Assembly (NCBI RefSeq): GCF_023715465.1
Contig: NZ_JAMBOE010000006.1
Coordinates: forward strand, 62,001 to 126,000
Source of the DNA: Paenibacillus macerans
Lineage (GTDB): Bacteria > Bacillota > Bacilli > Paenibacillales > Paenibacillaceae
Direction of reading: 5' to 3'
DNA: 64,000 nt
Made by a program: the position numbers and the translations under genes
Shown here: positions 43,151-52,112 of the stretch, in pieces
Numbering within the stretch: position 1 is the stretch's first letter
How the letters are laid out: the number at the start of each line of letters is the position of its first letter
The notes under the pieces: model-generated
Told to the model about the DNA's origin: nothing
Seen by the model: only the letters and a program-made list of their open reading frames with translations
Databases searched by the model: none

Positions 43151-43714
43151 ATGATGACGGAGGTATATGTGCGGCTGGGAGAGCTTTTTACCATTCTTCT
43201 GATGGCTGTGGCTCTGGGGATGGATGCCTTGTCGCTGGGCATCGGCATCGGAATGAGAGGGGTCCGGTCGCGGGATGCGATTCGCATCGGATCGGCGGTG
43301 GCTCTGTTTCATGTGCTGATGCCTCTGCTCGGCATATTGGCTGGCAAATACGTCGGCTATATGCTGGGCCATCTGGCCCGGTATGTGGGCGGGGGGCTGC
43401 TGATTGCCCTCGGGGCGCACATGATCGTCAGTTCGGTGAAGGGCAGCGGTGTGCAGTCGATTAACCATCGGACATGGTTCGGCGTGCTGCTGTTTTCGTT
43501 AAGCGTCAGCATCGATTCTTTTTCCGTCGGCATTTCGCTCGGCATGTTTCACGGGGATTGGATTTTGACGGTGCTGGCCTTCGGCTTTTTCGGCGGTTTG
43601 ATGTCGCTCGTCGGACTGGTGATGGGCCACCGGGTGGGAAGGACGCTGGGAGAGTACGGAGAGGCGGCCGGAGGAGCAATTTTGCTCGCGTTTGGCCTCA
43701 TGTTCATCTTTTGA
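43151..43714 (+). CDS. mntP: Manganese efflux pump MntP
   Basis: Six-helix membrane exporter (187 residues) that removes excess Mn(II). The two duplicated halves each carry the conserved acidic motif: ALGMDALSLGIGIGMRG near 22-38 and SVSIDSFSVGISLGMF near 118-133. GGAGGA lies before ATG 43151; the frame further upstream overlaps non-coding leader. B. subtilis YwlD holds the same position. The yybP-ykoY manganese riboswitch often seen upstream of mntP was not recognised in the 140-base leader. Confidence 0.92.
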   Translation: MMTEVYVRLGELFTILLMAVALGMDALSLGIGIGMRGVRSRDAIRIGSAVALFHVLMPLLGILAGKYVGYMLGHLARYVGGGLLIALGAHMIVSSVKGSGVQSINHRTWFGVLLFSLSVSIDSFSVGISLGMFHGDWILTVLAFGFFGGLMSLVGLVMGHRVGRTLGEYGEAAGGAILLAFGLMFIF

Positions 43715-43818
43715 TAAAATATGATCGAGCAGGTTCGCAAGCTGCGGATTTACGGTTCGCAGCTTTTGAATTTGCATAAGATAGCGAATGGAATATCCGG
43801 ACGTGGGAGGTGAAAGGC

Positions 43819-44406
43819 ATGCGCATTTTGTTTGTATGTACAGGGAATACATGCCGCAGCCCGATGGCGGAAGGATTGCTGCGCAAGATTGCGCGGGAAC
43901 GCGGTTTGGACGTAGAGGTACGGTCCGCGGGTGTGGCCGCGGCGAAGGGCGCTGCGATGTCCATGCATGCCGAGGCTGTGCTGAAGGATCGCGGCATCGC
44001 GGATAAGTTCGAGTCGACGCCGCTGCATGGGGAACTCGCGGAGTGGGCCGACCTCATTCTGACCTTAACGCAAGGCCATAAACGTCAGGCGGTTTACACA
44101 TTTCCTCATACCGCGGACAAAATATACACTTTGAAGGAATTCGTCGAAGACGATGGGGCGGTGCTTGCGGAGCGCGAAGAGCTGCAGCGCCTGATTGCCG
44201 ACCGGGAGCTTGGCAAAGCGCTCGGCCGGAAATGGACGGACGCGGAGGAACGCCGCTTGAACGAACTGCAGCAGCGAATGCCGGTCTACGATATTTCCGA
44301 CCCGTATGGCGGATCGCGGGCGGATTACGACCGGACGGCGGCCGAAATCGGCGCCGCATTGGAAAAACTGGCGGATAAACTGCAGCGCGGAGAGCTGGGG
44401 AAATAA
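43819..44406 (+). CDS. ywlE: Protein arginine phosphatase (YwlE type)
   Basis: Low-molecular-weight phosphatase fold with P-loop CTGNTCRSPM at residues 7-16. Thr in the fifth P-loop position is the known determinant of phospho-arginine specificity in YwlE, against Ile in tyrosine phosphatases. The general acid Asp lies in ISDPYGGSRADYDRT. It would reverse McsB-mediated arginine phosphorylation that marks proteins for ClpCP. At 195 residues it is about 45 longer than B. subtilis YwlE: an extra charged helical segment (about 120-155, ELQRLIADRELGKALGRKW) is inserted before the acid loop. ATG 43819 is 8 nt from GGGAGG. Confidence 0.92.
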   Translation: MRILFVCTGNTCRSPMAEGLLRKIARERGLDVEVRSAGVAAAKGAAMSMHAEAVLKDRGIADKFESTPLHGELAEWADLILTLTQGHKRQAVYTFPHTADKIYTLKEFVEDDGAVLAEREELQRLIADRELGKALGRKWTDAEERRLNELQQRMPVYDISDPYGGSRADYDRTAAEIGAALEKLADKLQRGELGK

Positions 44407-44543
44407 CGCAGCGAAAACGAAGTTGCATTTGTCGGCCTAATGCTTTATTCTAAGATCAGATAGTTTTTGGTTCCGATGTAACTGGCGACAAAAGTGGATC
44501 AAACCACGGTGGAGCATCGGAGTATACGGCCGGTCGCCTGGGC

Positions 44544-44584
44544 AAAGAGCAAGACGCAGCGGATGCGTTCTGCTCTTTTTTTGT
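44544..44584 (+). terminator. Terminator between ywlE and ywlG
   Basis: AAAGAGCA-AG-ACGCA and TGCGT-TC-TGCTCTTT with a five-base loop, then a long T-run. It stands where rpiB (ywlF) would be in B. subtilis. Confidence 0.9.
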
Positions 44585-44647
44585 TGTATGAAGCGTCCCG
44601 GTTTGCCGGGTGGCGGATTTGTCGGCACGAATTCCGGCGGTTTTAGG

Positions 44648-44653
44648 TATAAT
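44648..44653 (+). promoter_or_regulatory. -10 element of ywlG
   Basis: TATAAT at 44648-44653, 53 nt before the chosen ATG, shows that ywlG starts its own transcript after the terminator. Confidence 0.55.
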
Positions 44654-44705
44654 AAGGACAGACTCTATGGAGGTTCTTCACTTAAGACTGAAGGAGGCCG
44701 GATGC

Positions 44706-45296
44706 ATGGAAAAAGAAGAACTCGGAAACATCCGGGACCAGGTGGCGGAAATTGCCGAAGAATTGGCGGCGGCGGCCAAGCTAGGCCCGGGAAAATTGTT
44801 GGTGATCGGCGCCAGCACCAGTGAAGTGGCGGGCCAAAAAATCGGCACCGGCGGAGCGGAAGACATTGCCGCCGCGCTGTTTGAAGGGCTTGAGCAAGTT
44901 CGCGGCAAATTCGGCTTTGACATTGCCTTTCAATGCTGCGAGCATTTGAACCGCGCCCTGGTGGTGGAGCGTGCGGTGCTGGAGCGGCTTCGCCTGACGG
45001 AGGTGGCCGCCGTGCCCGTGCCGAAAGCCGGCGGATCGATGGCGGCCACCGCTTACCGCCGGCTTGCCGATCCTTGCCTGGCCGAGAGCCTGGAGGCTCA
45101 CGCCGGGATTGACATCGGCGAGACGCTCATCGGGATGCACCTGCGCCGGGTGGCGGTGCCTTTCCGCCCTTCGCGCCGAGCGATCGGCATGGCCCGCGTG
45201 ACCGCGGCCTGGACGCGCCCGAAGCTGATCGGCGGAGAGCGGGCGGTCTACGCGCTGCCGCAGGCTGCGGATGGGAACGCTCCTCACTGCCGGTAA
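44706..45296 (+). CDS. ywlG: YwlG/TIGR01440 family protein (DUF436)
   Basis: A 196-residue conserved Firmicute protein: LLVIGASTSEVAGQKIGTGG near 25-45, FDIAFQCCEHLNRALVVER near 70 and ETLIGMHLRRVAVPFRP near 145. The fold is related to glucosamine-6-phosphate-isomerase-like or amidohydrolase proteins in some annotations, but no function is proven. ATG 44706 lies 8 nt after AAGGAGG; earlier in-frame ATGs precede the -10 at 44648 and are not starts. It keeps its place just before glyA. Confidence 0.92.
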   Translation: MEKEELGNIRDQVAEIAEELAAAAKLGPGKLLVIGASTSEVAGQKIGTGGAEDIAAALFEGLEQVRGKFGFDIAFQCCEHLNRALVVERAVLERLRLTEVAAVPVPKAGGSMAATAYRRLADPCLAESLEAHAGIDIGETLIGMHLRRVAVPFRPSRRAIGMARVTAAWTRPKLIGGERAVYALPQAADGNAPHCR

Positions 45297-45390
45297 AGCG
45301 ATGCCGCGCAGTGATTCGTAATCGGGTACGAGATTTTGCTGGGAAACAAGTCATCTGCATTTGTATATTATTCCAAGGAGGAATTTAACA

Positions 45391-46641
45391 ATGGAAAACT
45401 TGAGAAAACAAGATCCGGCCGTGCTGGAAGCGATGAACCTGGAACTGAAGCGCCAGCGCAACAATATCGAGCTGATCGCTTCCGAAAATATCGTCAGCGA
45501 AGCAGTAATGGAAGCGATGGGTTCGGTGCTCACCAACAAATACGCGGAAGGGTACCCGGGCAAACGTTATTACGGCGGCTGCGAACGCGTTGATATCGTG
45601 GAAAACATCGCCCGCGACCGCGCCAAGGAACTGTTCGGCGCCGAGCATGCCAATGTGCAGCCGCACTCCGGTGCGCAGGCCAACATGGCGGTCTATCTGG
45701 CTGCGCTTAAACCCGGGGATACCGTCCTGGGCATGAACCTGGCTCATGGCGGACATTTGACGCACGGCAGCCCTGTCAACGCCTCCGGCTTGTTGTATAA
45801 TTTTGTGGCATACGGCGTACAGGAAGACACGTTCCTGATCGATTACGACGAAGTGCGCAAAGCGGCCTTCAAACACCGTCCGCGTTTGATCGTAGCCGGC
45901 GCGAGCGCTTATCCGCGCATCATCGATTTCGAAAAGCTGGCTTCGATCGCAAATGACGTAGGGGCTTTGTTTATGGTCGACATGGCGCATATCGCCGGTC
46001 TCGTCGCCGCCGGTCTGCATCCGAACCCGGTGCCGCACGCCCATTTTGTAACGACGACGACGCACAAAACGCTGCGCGGTCCGCGCGGCGGCCTGATCCT
46101 GTGCCGTCAGCCGTGGGCGGCCGCGATCGACAAAGCGGTGTTCCCGGGCACGCAAGGCGGCCCGCTGATGCACGTGATCGCTTCCAAAGCGGTTGCACTC
46201 GGTGAGGCATTGCAGCCTTCCTTCAAAACCTATGCGGAAAATGTGGTTAAAAACGCCAAAGTGCTGGCCGAAACGCTGCTGGCCGAAGGCCTGAACATCG
46301 TATCCGGCGGCACGGACAACCATTTGATGCTCGTTGATACCCGCAACCTGAACATCACGGGTAAAGACGCCGAGCATGTGCTGGATTCGATCGGCATCAC
46401 GGTCAACAAAAACGCGATTCCGTTCGATCCGACGAGCCCATTCGTAACGAGCGGCATCCGGATCGGCACGCCGGCCGTAACTTCGCGGGGCATGGACCAG
46501 GAAGCGATGAAAACGATCGGCCGGATCATCGCTCAAGTCCTGAAGAACCCGAAAGACGAGGCGGCTTTGGCCAAAGCCCGTCAGCAAGTTGTCGAACTAA
46601 CCGATAAATTCCCGATCTATCCGGAACTCAGCTACGAATAA
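45391..46641 (+). CDS. glyA: Serine hydroxymethyltransferase
   Basis: PLP enzyme converting serine and tetrahydrofolate to glycine and methylene-tetrahydrofolate, the main one-carbon source. It shows [48 protein letters not shown] and the PLP lysine in [15 protein letters not shown] near 225. AAGGAGG precedes ATG 45391; length 416 is normal. No glycine riboswitch or PurR box was recognised upstream. A strong terminator follows. Confidence 0.98.
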   Translation: MENLRKQDPAVLEAMNLELKRQRNNIELIASENIVSEAVMEAMGSVLTNKYAEGYPGKRYYGGCERVDIVENIARDRAKELFGAEHANVQPHSGAQANMAVYLAALKPGDTVLGMNLAHGGHLTHGSPVNASGLLYNFVAYGVQEDTFLIDYDEVRKAAFKHRPRLIVAGASAYPRIIDFEKLASIANDVGALFMVDMAHIAGLVAAGLHPNPVPHAHFVTTTTHKTLRGPRGGLILCRQPWAAAIDKAVFPGTQGGPLMHVIASKAVALGEALQPSFKTYAENVVKNAKVLAETLLAEGLNIVSGGTDNHLMLVDTRNLNITGKDAEHVLDSIGITVNKNAIPFDPTSPFVTSGIRIGTPAVTSRGMDQEAMKTIGRIIAQVLKNPKDEAALAKARQQVVELTDKFPIYPELSYE

Positions 46642-46656
46642 GCGCCTGGTTTAACG

Positions 46657-46690
46657 GAGGCCAACCCGTCGATGCGGGTTGGCCTCTTTT
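46657..46690 (+). terminator. glyA terminator
   Basis: GAGGCCAACCCG (46657-46668) and CGGGTTGGCCTC (46675-46686), 12 bp perfect, followed by TTTT. Confidence 0.93.
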
Positions 46691-46775
46691 AACCTTATAG
46701 AATTTATAAAATTTCGGGCATGGTAGAAGGAGATGCGCAGGTAGAGATGGGAGGAGAAGAGGAATCTGGGGGGGC

Positions 46776-46959
46776 TAAGGGACACCAGAGCCGTTATTTG
46801 AGGGAAAACGGAGGATTGCAAAATGTAACGGACACAGAAAGACCTTATTTACCTCAAATCGCCCCAGATGAACTGGTTTAGAGCCAAATAGGGCCGCCTG
46901 TGTCCGTTAGGCTGGGAAATACCCGGGAAATGGGCGGATAAGGTCGCTGGTGTCCGTTA
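46776..46959. repeat. Repeat cluster C1 (TAACGGACAC...TTATTT units)
   Basis: Four units: forward at 46776-46800 and 46826-46850, inverted at 46886-46909 and 46937-46959. The core reads TAACGGACACCAG...CTTATTT. Same unit and order as cluster C2 at 56993-57175. From 46960 to 47078 I see only a partial degenerate copy near 47010. Confidence 0.85.
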
Positions 46960-47078
46960 GAGCAGCGTCCAAAGTTTAGGAAGTGCCTCCAATCGCTCCA
47001 AAGTAGAAGTCAGAGCCACTAAAGGACGCCGACAGGCGTTTTTCTCATCTTGGGCTCTATAAGAGGGCAGATGACGCG

Positions 47079-47094
47079 GCATATGTAAATATGC
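47079..47094 (+). promoter_or_regulatory. Palindrome upstream of the PTS regulator
   Basis: GCATAT-GTAA-ATATGC, a 6-bp inverted repeat 53 bp before the regulator start. Position suits an operator or activator site; no better evidence. Confidence 0.35.
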
Positions 47095-47146
47095 AATAAT
47101 AAATTTATGATAGCGCATTCAAAAATGCAGACCGCCGGGGGACATT

Positions 47147-49255
47147 ATGATATCAAGCAGACAACAGAGAATGCTTAAGCAATTGATGGAAAGCGACGGT
47201 GCCGTCTATATTACTCTGCAAAAATTGGCGGATGATCACGGGATATCCCTGCGAACGGTGCGAAATGATTTGCTGCGGCTGGAGGATTGGCTCAGAGAGC
47301 GGGGAGTGCATCTGGATCGCGACCGCTCCGCCGGCGTCCGGCTGCGGCTTGGGAACGGCCAGTCGGAGCACCTTGCCGAGCAAATGGAACGGCGGCCAGA
47401 TTATATGGACGCAACACAGCGAATCTGCTTGCTGCTCAAGCAGCTCCTGCAGGCCGTGAAGCTGTCCGTCAAGGAGATCATGGAAGAATTCGGGATCAGC
47501 AAAAATACGCTTTTACAAGACTTAAACGAAATTAAGCAGCGGCTCGGGCGCTGGGAGCTAACCTTGGTCCGCGACCGGGGAGTGCTTTACATCGAAGGGA
47601 CGGAGAAACTGAAGCGACGAGCCTATTTAAGTTTGCTTCGCGCCGAAATTACCGACGACCGGCTGCTTCGGTATATCCTTGATCAGCGGGCGCTGGGAGA
47701 ACCGCATTTGCCATTGGCGCCGTGGAAGGAATGGTTCGAGGCCGGAGATGCGGCCATGCTGTTCGATACGATACAGCAACTGGAGGAGAAGATGGGCGTT
47801 CAGTTTACGGACGCCGGATACTCCACATTGATCCTTCATATGCTGATGGCGATGGAGCGGCTGAAAGAAACGCATTCGATTGAGATGGACCGCGAATCGC
47901 TTTCCGAGCTGCAAGGCCATGAGGTGTATGAACTGGTCAAGACGGAAGCGGCGCCGCGGATTGAACGGCATTTCGGGGTAAAGCTGCCCGCAGCGGAAAT
48001 CGGCTATATTACCCAGCATATCCTCGGTGCCCAGAAGCAAAGCCTGCCGGCCGAGGAGTTGATGATCGCCGAGCTGGCGAAGCAAATGGTGTTCCGCATC
48101 GAGCGGGATCTGGGACGTCCGCTGCAAATGGCCGGGCAGATTGTCCAGGGCTTGGCCATTCATTTGAAGCCGGCCATTTACCGCGCAAAGTTTGGGCTGC
48201 AGTCGAAAAATCCGCTGATGCCGCAATTGGAGGCGCAGTACGGCACGCTGCTTGATTTGCTGGAGCGGGTTGTAAACGAGGTGATGGAACCATGGTCCGT
48301 CGTCTTCGACCGGGACGAGGTCGGGTATATTATGCTCCATATCGGGAGCGGGCTGATTCCTCCAAAGGCCCCCGTGCGCAAGCGCGTGGCGATTGTATGC
48401 GGTTCGGGTCTCGGCACTTCGGCGATGCTGAAGCGGCGGATGGCCGTTGTTTTTCCCCTAGTTGATATTGTAGGTACTTATTCGTATAAGGAATCCGGAA
48501 GCATCACGCTAGGAGAAGCGGACGCGATGATAAGCACGATGGAGATCAGCCATCCGCTGCAGGTGCCGTGGGTTAAAGTATCGCCGCTGCTCGATCAGCA
48601 CGATCAGCAGCGAATTGCCGGCTTTCTGGGCGTTGCTCCTTCGAGTGAATCGGCGGCGGCCGCGGCGGCCGTGCAAGCGGTTAATGATATTTTTCAAGCG
48701 GTTGAGCGAAATGCCCATATCCATAACCGGAACCGCTTGCTGGAAGAACTGCTCCATCTGTTTCAAGGCGGAAGCGGGGCGGACAAGGGGCCAAATGAGG
48801 ACTTTGCGCTTACTTCACTGTTACCGCCGGTCTCCATCCGCCTTGGATTAGCTTCTGTACCTTGGGAGGACGCCGTTCGCGAGGGAAACCGGCTGCTGAT
48901 CGAAAGGGGCGTTTCGGACGCCAAATACGGAGATGCGCTGCTCGAAATCATTCGTTCCAACCAGCATCCTTTTATTATACGTTCAGGGGTGGCTTTTCCC
49001 CACGTGTACATGCCGGAGTGCGTGACAAGAACGGGCTTCAGTTTGCTGACCTTTCGCGAGGCGCTGGCGTTCGGGCCGTCCGCGCAGCCGGTTTGGCTTG
49101 TGATTACTTTGGCGGCCATCGATAAGGAGCGGCATGTGACCGCGCTCGGAACGCTGCTTGATGTCATGAACGATGAGTCGTTTATGGCCGATTTGCGGCA
49201 AACCGTGGATGCGGAAGGCGTGTGGCGAAAGCTGCGGGAGAAGGAGAGCTTATGA
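47147..49255 (+). CDS. PTS-domain transcriptional regulator (BglG/MtlR type, HTH-PRD-PRD-EIIB-EIIA)
   Basis: A 702-residue regulator. Order: two N-terminal HTH segments (ISLRTVRNDLLRLEDWL; ISKNTLLQDLNEIKQRL), PRD1 (histidines in LILHMLMAMERL and YITQHILG), PRD2 (GLAIHLKPAIY; YIMLHIGSGL), an EIIB-like domain with VAIVCGSGLGTS near 413, and a C-terminal EIIA of the mannitol/ascorbate class with AFPHV near 625. Phosphorylation of these sites by HPr and the cognate EIIB would set its activity. Its TGA overlaps the ATG of the IIB gene (ATGA), so it is the first gene of the operon. No separate EIIA gene follows. DNA-binding activator is more likely than RNA antiterminator because of the HTH. Confidence 0.9.
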   Translation: MISSRQQRMLKQLMESDGAVYITLQKLADDHGISLRTVRNDLLRLEDWLRERGVHLDRDRSAGVRLRLGNGQSEHLAEQMERRPDYMDATQRICLLLKQLLQAVKLSVKEIMEEFGISKNTLLQDLNEIKQRLGRWELTLVRDRGVLYIEGTEKLKRRAYLSLLRAEITDDRLLRYILDQRALGEPHLPLAPWKEWFEAGDAAMLFDTIQQLEEKMGVQFTDAGYSTLILHMLMAMERLKETHSIEMDRESLSELQGHEVYELVKTEAAPRIERHFGVKLPAAEIGYITQHILGAQKQSLPAEELMIAELAKQMVFRIERDLGRPLQMAGQIVQGLAIHLKPAIYRAKFGLQSKNPLMPQLEAQYGTLLDLLERVVNEVMEPWSVVFDRDEVGYIMLHIGSGLIPPKAPVRKRVAIVCGSGLGTSAMLKRRMAVVFPLVDIVGTYSYKESGSITLGEADAMISTMEISHPLQVPWVKVSPLLDQHDQQRIAGFLGVAPSSESAAAAAAVQAVNDIFQAVERNAHIHNRNRLLEELLHLFQGGSGADKGPNEDFALTSLLPPVSIRLGLASVPWEDAVREGNRLLIERGVSDAKYGDALLEIIRSNQHPFIIRSGVAFPHVYMPECVTRTGFSLLTFREALAFGPSAQPVWLVITLAAIDKERHVTALGTLLDVMNDESFMADLRQTVDAEGVWRKLREKESL

Positions 49256-49545
49256 AAAAGATCATCGTTGCTTGCAACAGTGGTTTGGGGACGAGCCTGA
49301 TGATCCGGCTGAATGTGGAGGCGCTTATGAAGGAGTGGGGAGTAAAGGCCCAAATCGAGCATACGGACATTACATCGGTTGATGCCTTTGATGATGCCGA
49401 TCTGATTATAGGCTCCAGTTACCATATGGAATCGCTGCACATTGGCGGAAATGCGGAGACGATTGGGCTAGAGGACATTACGGACCGCCAATATTTAAAA
49501 GCCCGGCTCATGGAGAGCCTTACGGTCCGCAGTTGGCTCGAATAG
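49252..49545 (+). CDS. PTS system IIB component (ascorbate/SgaB type)
   Basis: A 97-residue cytoplasmic phosphocarrier with the phospho-cysteine loop CNSGLGTSLM at residues 8-17. It passes phosphate from EIIA to the incoming sugar at IIC. ATG 49252 overlaps the regulator stop codon. The closest family is the ascorbate or galactitol-like IIB group. Confidence 0.9.
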   Translation: MKKIIVACNSGLGTSLMIRLNVEALMKEWGVKAQIEHTDITSVDAFDDADLIIGSSYHMESLHIGGNAETIGLEDITDRQYLKARLMESLTVRSWLE

Positions 49546-49587
49546 CGCACAAACTAACGGATAATTACCACAAGACGGGGGTTACCC

Positions 49588-50856
49588 ATGAATGCAACGC
49601 AAATCATCAGCAAGGGGCTGCTTGGGGAACCTGCCCTGCTGCTCGGATTAATCGCGCTTGTCGGATTGCTGCTGCAGAAGCAGCCGTTTCAAAGGCTCAT
49701 TCACGGCACGATCAAAACGATGCTCGGATACACATTGCTGCAAATCGGAGCCAACGCCGCCGGCTCCTCCCTTTCCAATTTATCGGCGGTCATCCAGAAA
49801 GGGTTCCAAATTATCGGTATTATTCCGCATAACGAGACGATTACCGCGCTAGCGCAAATCAATTATGGCGAGGAAATCGCGCTCATTATGCTGGCCGGGA
49901 TGATCGTCCACCTGATGATCGCCCGGTTCACACCGGTCAAATACATTTTTTTGACCGGACATCATATGCTGTTCATGGCTTCTTTGCTGGCGGGGGTCTT
50001 GGTGTCGATGGCCATCCCGTTATGGCAGGTGGCGCTTAGCGGGGGAGTGGTTCTGGCTTTGTGCATGTCTTTTGCCCCGCTGATCGCGCAGCCTTATGTT
50101 CGGCGGGTAACGGGAAACGATGATTTTGCGCTCGGGCATTTCAACAGCGCCGGCTATGTTCTAAGCGGGTTTATCGCCTCCTGGTTCAGAAAAGGGAAGG
50201 AGCCGCCGGAGTCGCCGGGACTGCAAAAGCTGCGCTCCTTTTTCCAGGACCATATGGTCGTGATTACGGTATTTACGTTCGTGTTATTCCTTTTCTCGGG
50301 GTTGTTCGTTGCTTCCGGCGGGATCGCGGAGATGTTCTCCGGCCGGCATATTCTGGTGGTTTCGCTGATTCAAGCGACCTGGTTCGCGGGGGGGTGTTAT
50401 GTCATCTTGGCGGGCGTGCGTATGCTGCTGTCGGAAATCGTCCCTGCTTTCAAAGGCATTGCCGACCGGATTGTGCCGGGAGCCGTTCCCGCCCTGGATT
50501 GCCCGGTGTTGTTCAAGTTTTCGCCGTTCTCCGCGATGATCGGCTTCCTGCTCAGCTTTGCCGGAGGACTGGCGGCGATGGCCGTTCTGCTGCAGGTTCA
50601 GTATACGGTCATTATTCCCGGGGTTATTCCGCATTTCTTCTCCGGGGGGACGGCTGGCGTCATCGCCTATAGAATCGGAGGGCGCAAGGGATTGATCGTA
50701 TCCTCTCTATGCCACGGGTTTGTGATTACGCTCCTGCCGGTGTTTCTGATTCCGCTGTTGTCGAATCTCGGCTATCTGCGGGCGACGTTTGCCGACAGCG
50801 ATTTCTCGGTAATCGGCGTGCTGGTTCATGAGTTGTTTGGCTGGTTCAAGAGGTAG
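49588..50856 (+). CDS. PTS system IIC component (UlaA/SgaT ascorbate type)
   Basis: A 422-residue membrane transporter with about 11 hydrophobic segments. GNDDFALGHFNSAGYVLSG, GHHMLFMASLLAG and the C-terminal FFSGGTAGVIAYRIGGRKG are typical of the SgaT/UlaA family that imports ascorbate or related sugar acids with phosphorylation. No ascorbate catabolic gene (ulaD/E/F/G type) is nearby, so the substrate is uncertain. Third gene of the operon; a terminator follows at 50875. Confidence 0.9.
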   Translation: MNATQIISKGLLGEPALLLGLIALVGLLLQKQPFQRLIHGTIKTMLGYTLLQIGANAAGSSLSNLSAVIQKGFQIIGIIPHNETITALAQINYGEEIALIMLAGMIVHLMIARFTPVKYIFLTGHHMLFMASLLAGVLVSMAIPLWQVALSGGVVLALCMSFAPLIAQPYVRRVTGNDDFALGHFNSAGYVLSGFIASWFRKGKEPPESPGLQKLRSFFQDHMVVITVFTFVLFLFSGLFVASGGIAEMFSGRHILVVSLIQATWFAGGCYVILAGVRMLLSEIVPAFKGIADRIVPGAVPALDCPVLFKFSPFSAMIGFLLSFAGGLAAMAVLLQVQYTVIIPGVIPHFFSGGTAGVIAYRIGGRKGLIVSSLCHGFVITLLPVFLIPLLSNLGYLRATFADSDFSVIGVLVHELFGWFKR

Positions 50857-50874
50857 CTTCCGACCGTATAAAGA

Positions 50875-50913
50875 AAGCCCGACTCCTCCTTCGAAGGGGG
50901 ATCGGGCTTTTTT
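50875..50913. terminator. Terminator of the PTS operon
   Basis: AAGCCCGA (50875-50882) and TCGGGCTT (50902-50909), with a CTTCGAAG inner stem and a T-run. Confidence 0.9.
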
Positions 50914-50965
50914 GCCGTGTCCGTTTTTTTGCCGAAAGAAGTGGCAGAGACTTGGACTCACAGTG

Positions 50966-50987
50966 TTGTAAGCGCAGCCAATATAAT
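50966..50987 (+). promoter_or_regulatory. cre site and -10 element before the AfuA/FbpA-type operon
   Basis: TTGTAAGCGCAGCCA (50966-50980) matches the CcpA consensus WTGNAANCGNWNNCW at every defined base. TATAAT follows at 50982-50987. CcpA binding here would block transcription when preferred sugar is present. No Fur box was found. Confidence 0.68.
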
Positions 50988-51019
50988 TGACTCATAAATA
51001 GCGAAGGGGGATTTCAAGA

Positions 51020-52093
51020 ATGAAGAAGAAAAAATGGATCAGTTCCGCCGCCGCGTTGACGATGGCCGCCATGCTGTTTACGGGCTGCGGATCGGCGGGC
51101 GGAAATAATGCTGCAGGGGATACGGCGGGAAAGGGTGCCGGAGCTTCGGACAAGCCCCAAGGCGAGCTGACGGTTTATATTGGTTTTCAGGAGGACCATG
51201 CGGTAGCCGCCATCAAGAAGTTTACGGAAGACACCGGCATCGAAGCCAGCATGATCCGGATGTCGGCGGGAGAAATCCTCGCCAAGGTTCGGGCTGAAAA
51301 AGACAATCCGCAAGCGGATGTTTGGTATGGCGGGCCGGCCGACACGTTCGTGCAAGCGGCAAGCGAGGGCTTGCTGCAGCCTTATCAATCGCCGGTTGCC
51401 GAGAAAATCGACGCAAAGTATAAAGATCCGGAAGGCTACTGGACCGGCGTATACGTAGGCGCTGTCGGTTTCGCCTCCAACAAGGAATTTCTGGAGAAAA
51501 AAGGCGTACAGGCCCCGACGAAATGGGCGGACCTGCTTAATCCGGCGTTTAAGGGCGAAATCGTCATGGCGGACCCGGCTTCATCCGGTACGGCATACAC
51601 AGCCATGTATTCAGTGTTGAAGGTGATGGGCAGCGAGGAGAAAGGCTTTGAGTACCTCAAAAGCCTGCATCCGCAAATTCAGCAGTATACGACAAGCGGC
51701 GCCGCTCCGGGCCGGATGGTCGGCATGGGCGAAGCTGGCGTAGGTATTTTGTTCGCACATGACATTGTTAAATACCAGGAAGAGGGCTTTGACAACCTTG
51801 TGCTGACGGTCCCACAAGACGGTACGGGGTATGAGACAGGCTCAATCGGCATCATCAAAAACACGAAAAACGAGGAGCTCGCGCAAAAATTCGTCGATTG
51901 GGCCTTGTCGCCGGGAGCACAGGAGCTTGGCAAAACGGTGGGCAGCTTCCAAAACCTGACAAACCCGGATGCGGTAGGGCCGGAACAAGCCTTGAACCTG
52001 TCCGATATCAGAACGATTGATTATGACGTGGTTGAAGCCGGAAAGGAACGCCAGCGCTTGATCGACAAATGGAGCGCCGAGGTAAAAAAATAA
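51020..52093 (+). CDS. ABC substrate-binding lipoprotein, AfuA/FbpA type (first copy)
   Basis: A 357-residue extracellular receptor; lipobox LFTGC at residues 17-21. The body reads LTVYIGFQEDHAVAAIKKF, DVWYGGPADTFVQA, GYWTGVYVGAVGFASNK, MADPASSGTAYTAMYS and GEAGVGILFAHD. Proteins of this class bind Fe(III) (FbpA), hexose phosphates (AfuA) or phosphonates. The tyrosine pair of ferric-binding proteins is not evident. The cre site upstream and sugar genes nearby favour a phosphorylated sugar. A paralogue with the same motifs lies at 54908. Confidence 0.82.
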   Translation: MKKKKWISSAAALTMAAMLFTGCGSAGGNNAAGDTAGKGAGASDKPQGELTVYIGFQEDHAVAAIKKFTEDTGIEASMIRMSAGEILAKVRAEKDNPQADVWYGGPADTFVQAASEGLLQPYQSPVAEKIDAKYKDPEGYWTGVYVGAVGFASNKEFLEKKGVQAPTKWADLLNPAFKGEIVMADPASSGTAYTAMYSVLKVMGSEEKGFEYLKSLHPQIQQYTTSGAAPGRMVGMGEAGVGILFAHDIVKYQEEGFDNLVLTVPQDGTGYETGSIGIIKNTKNEELAQKFVDWALSPGAQELGKTVGSFQNLTNPDAVGPEQALNLSDIRTIDYDVVEAGKERQRLIDKWSAEVKK

Positions 52094-52112
52094 CTGTGAG
52101 GAGAGAGCTGGA

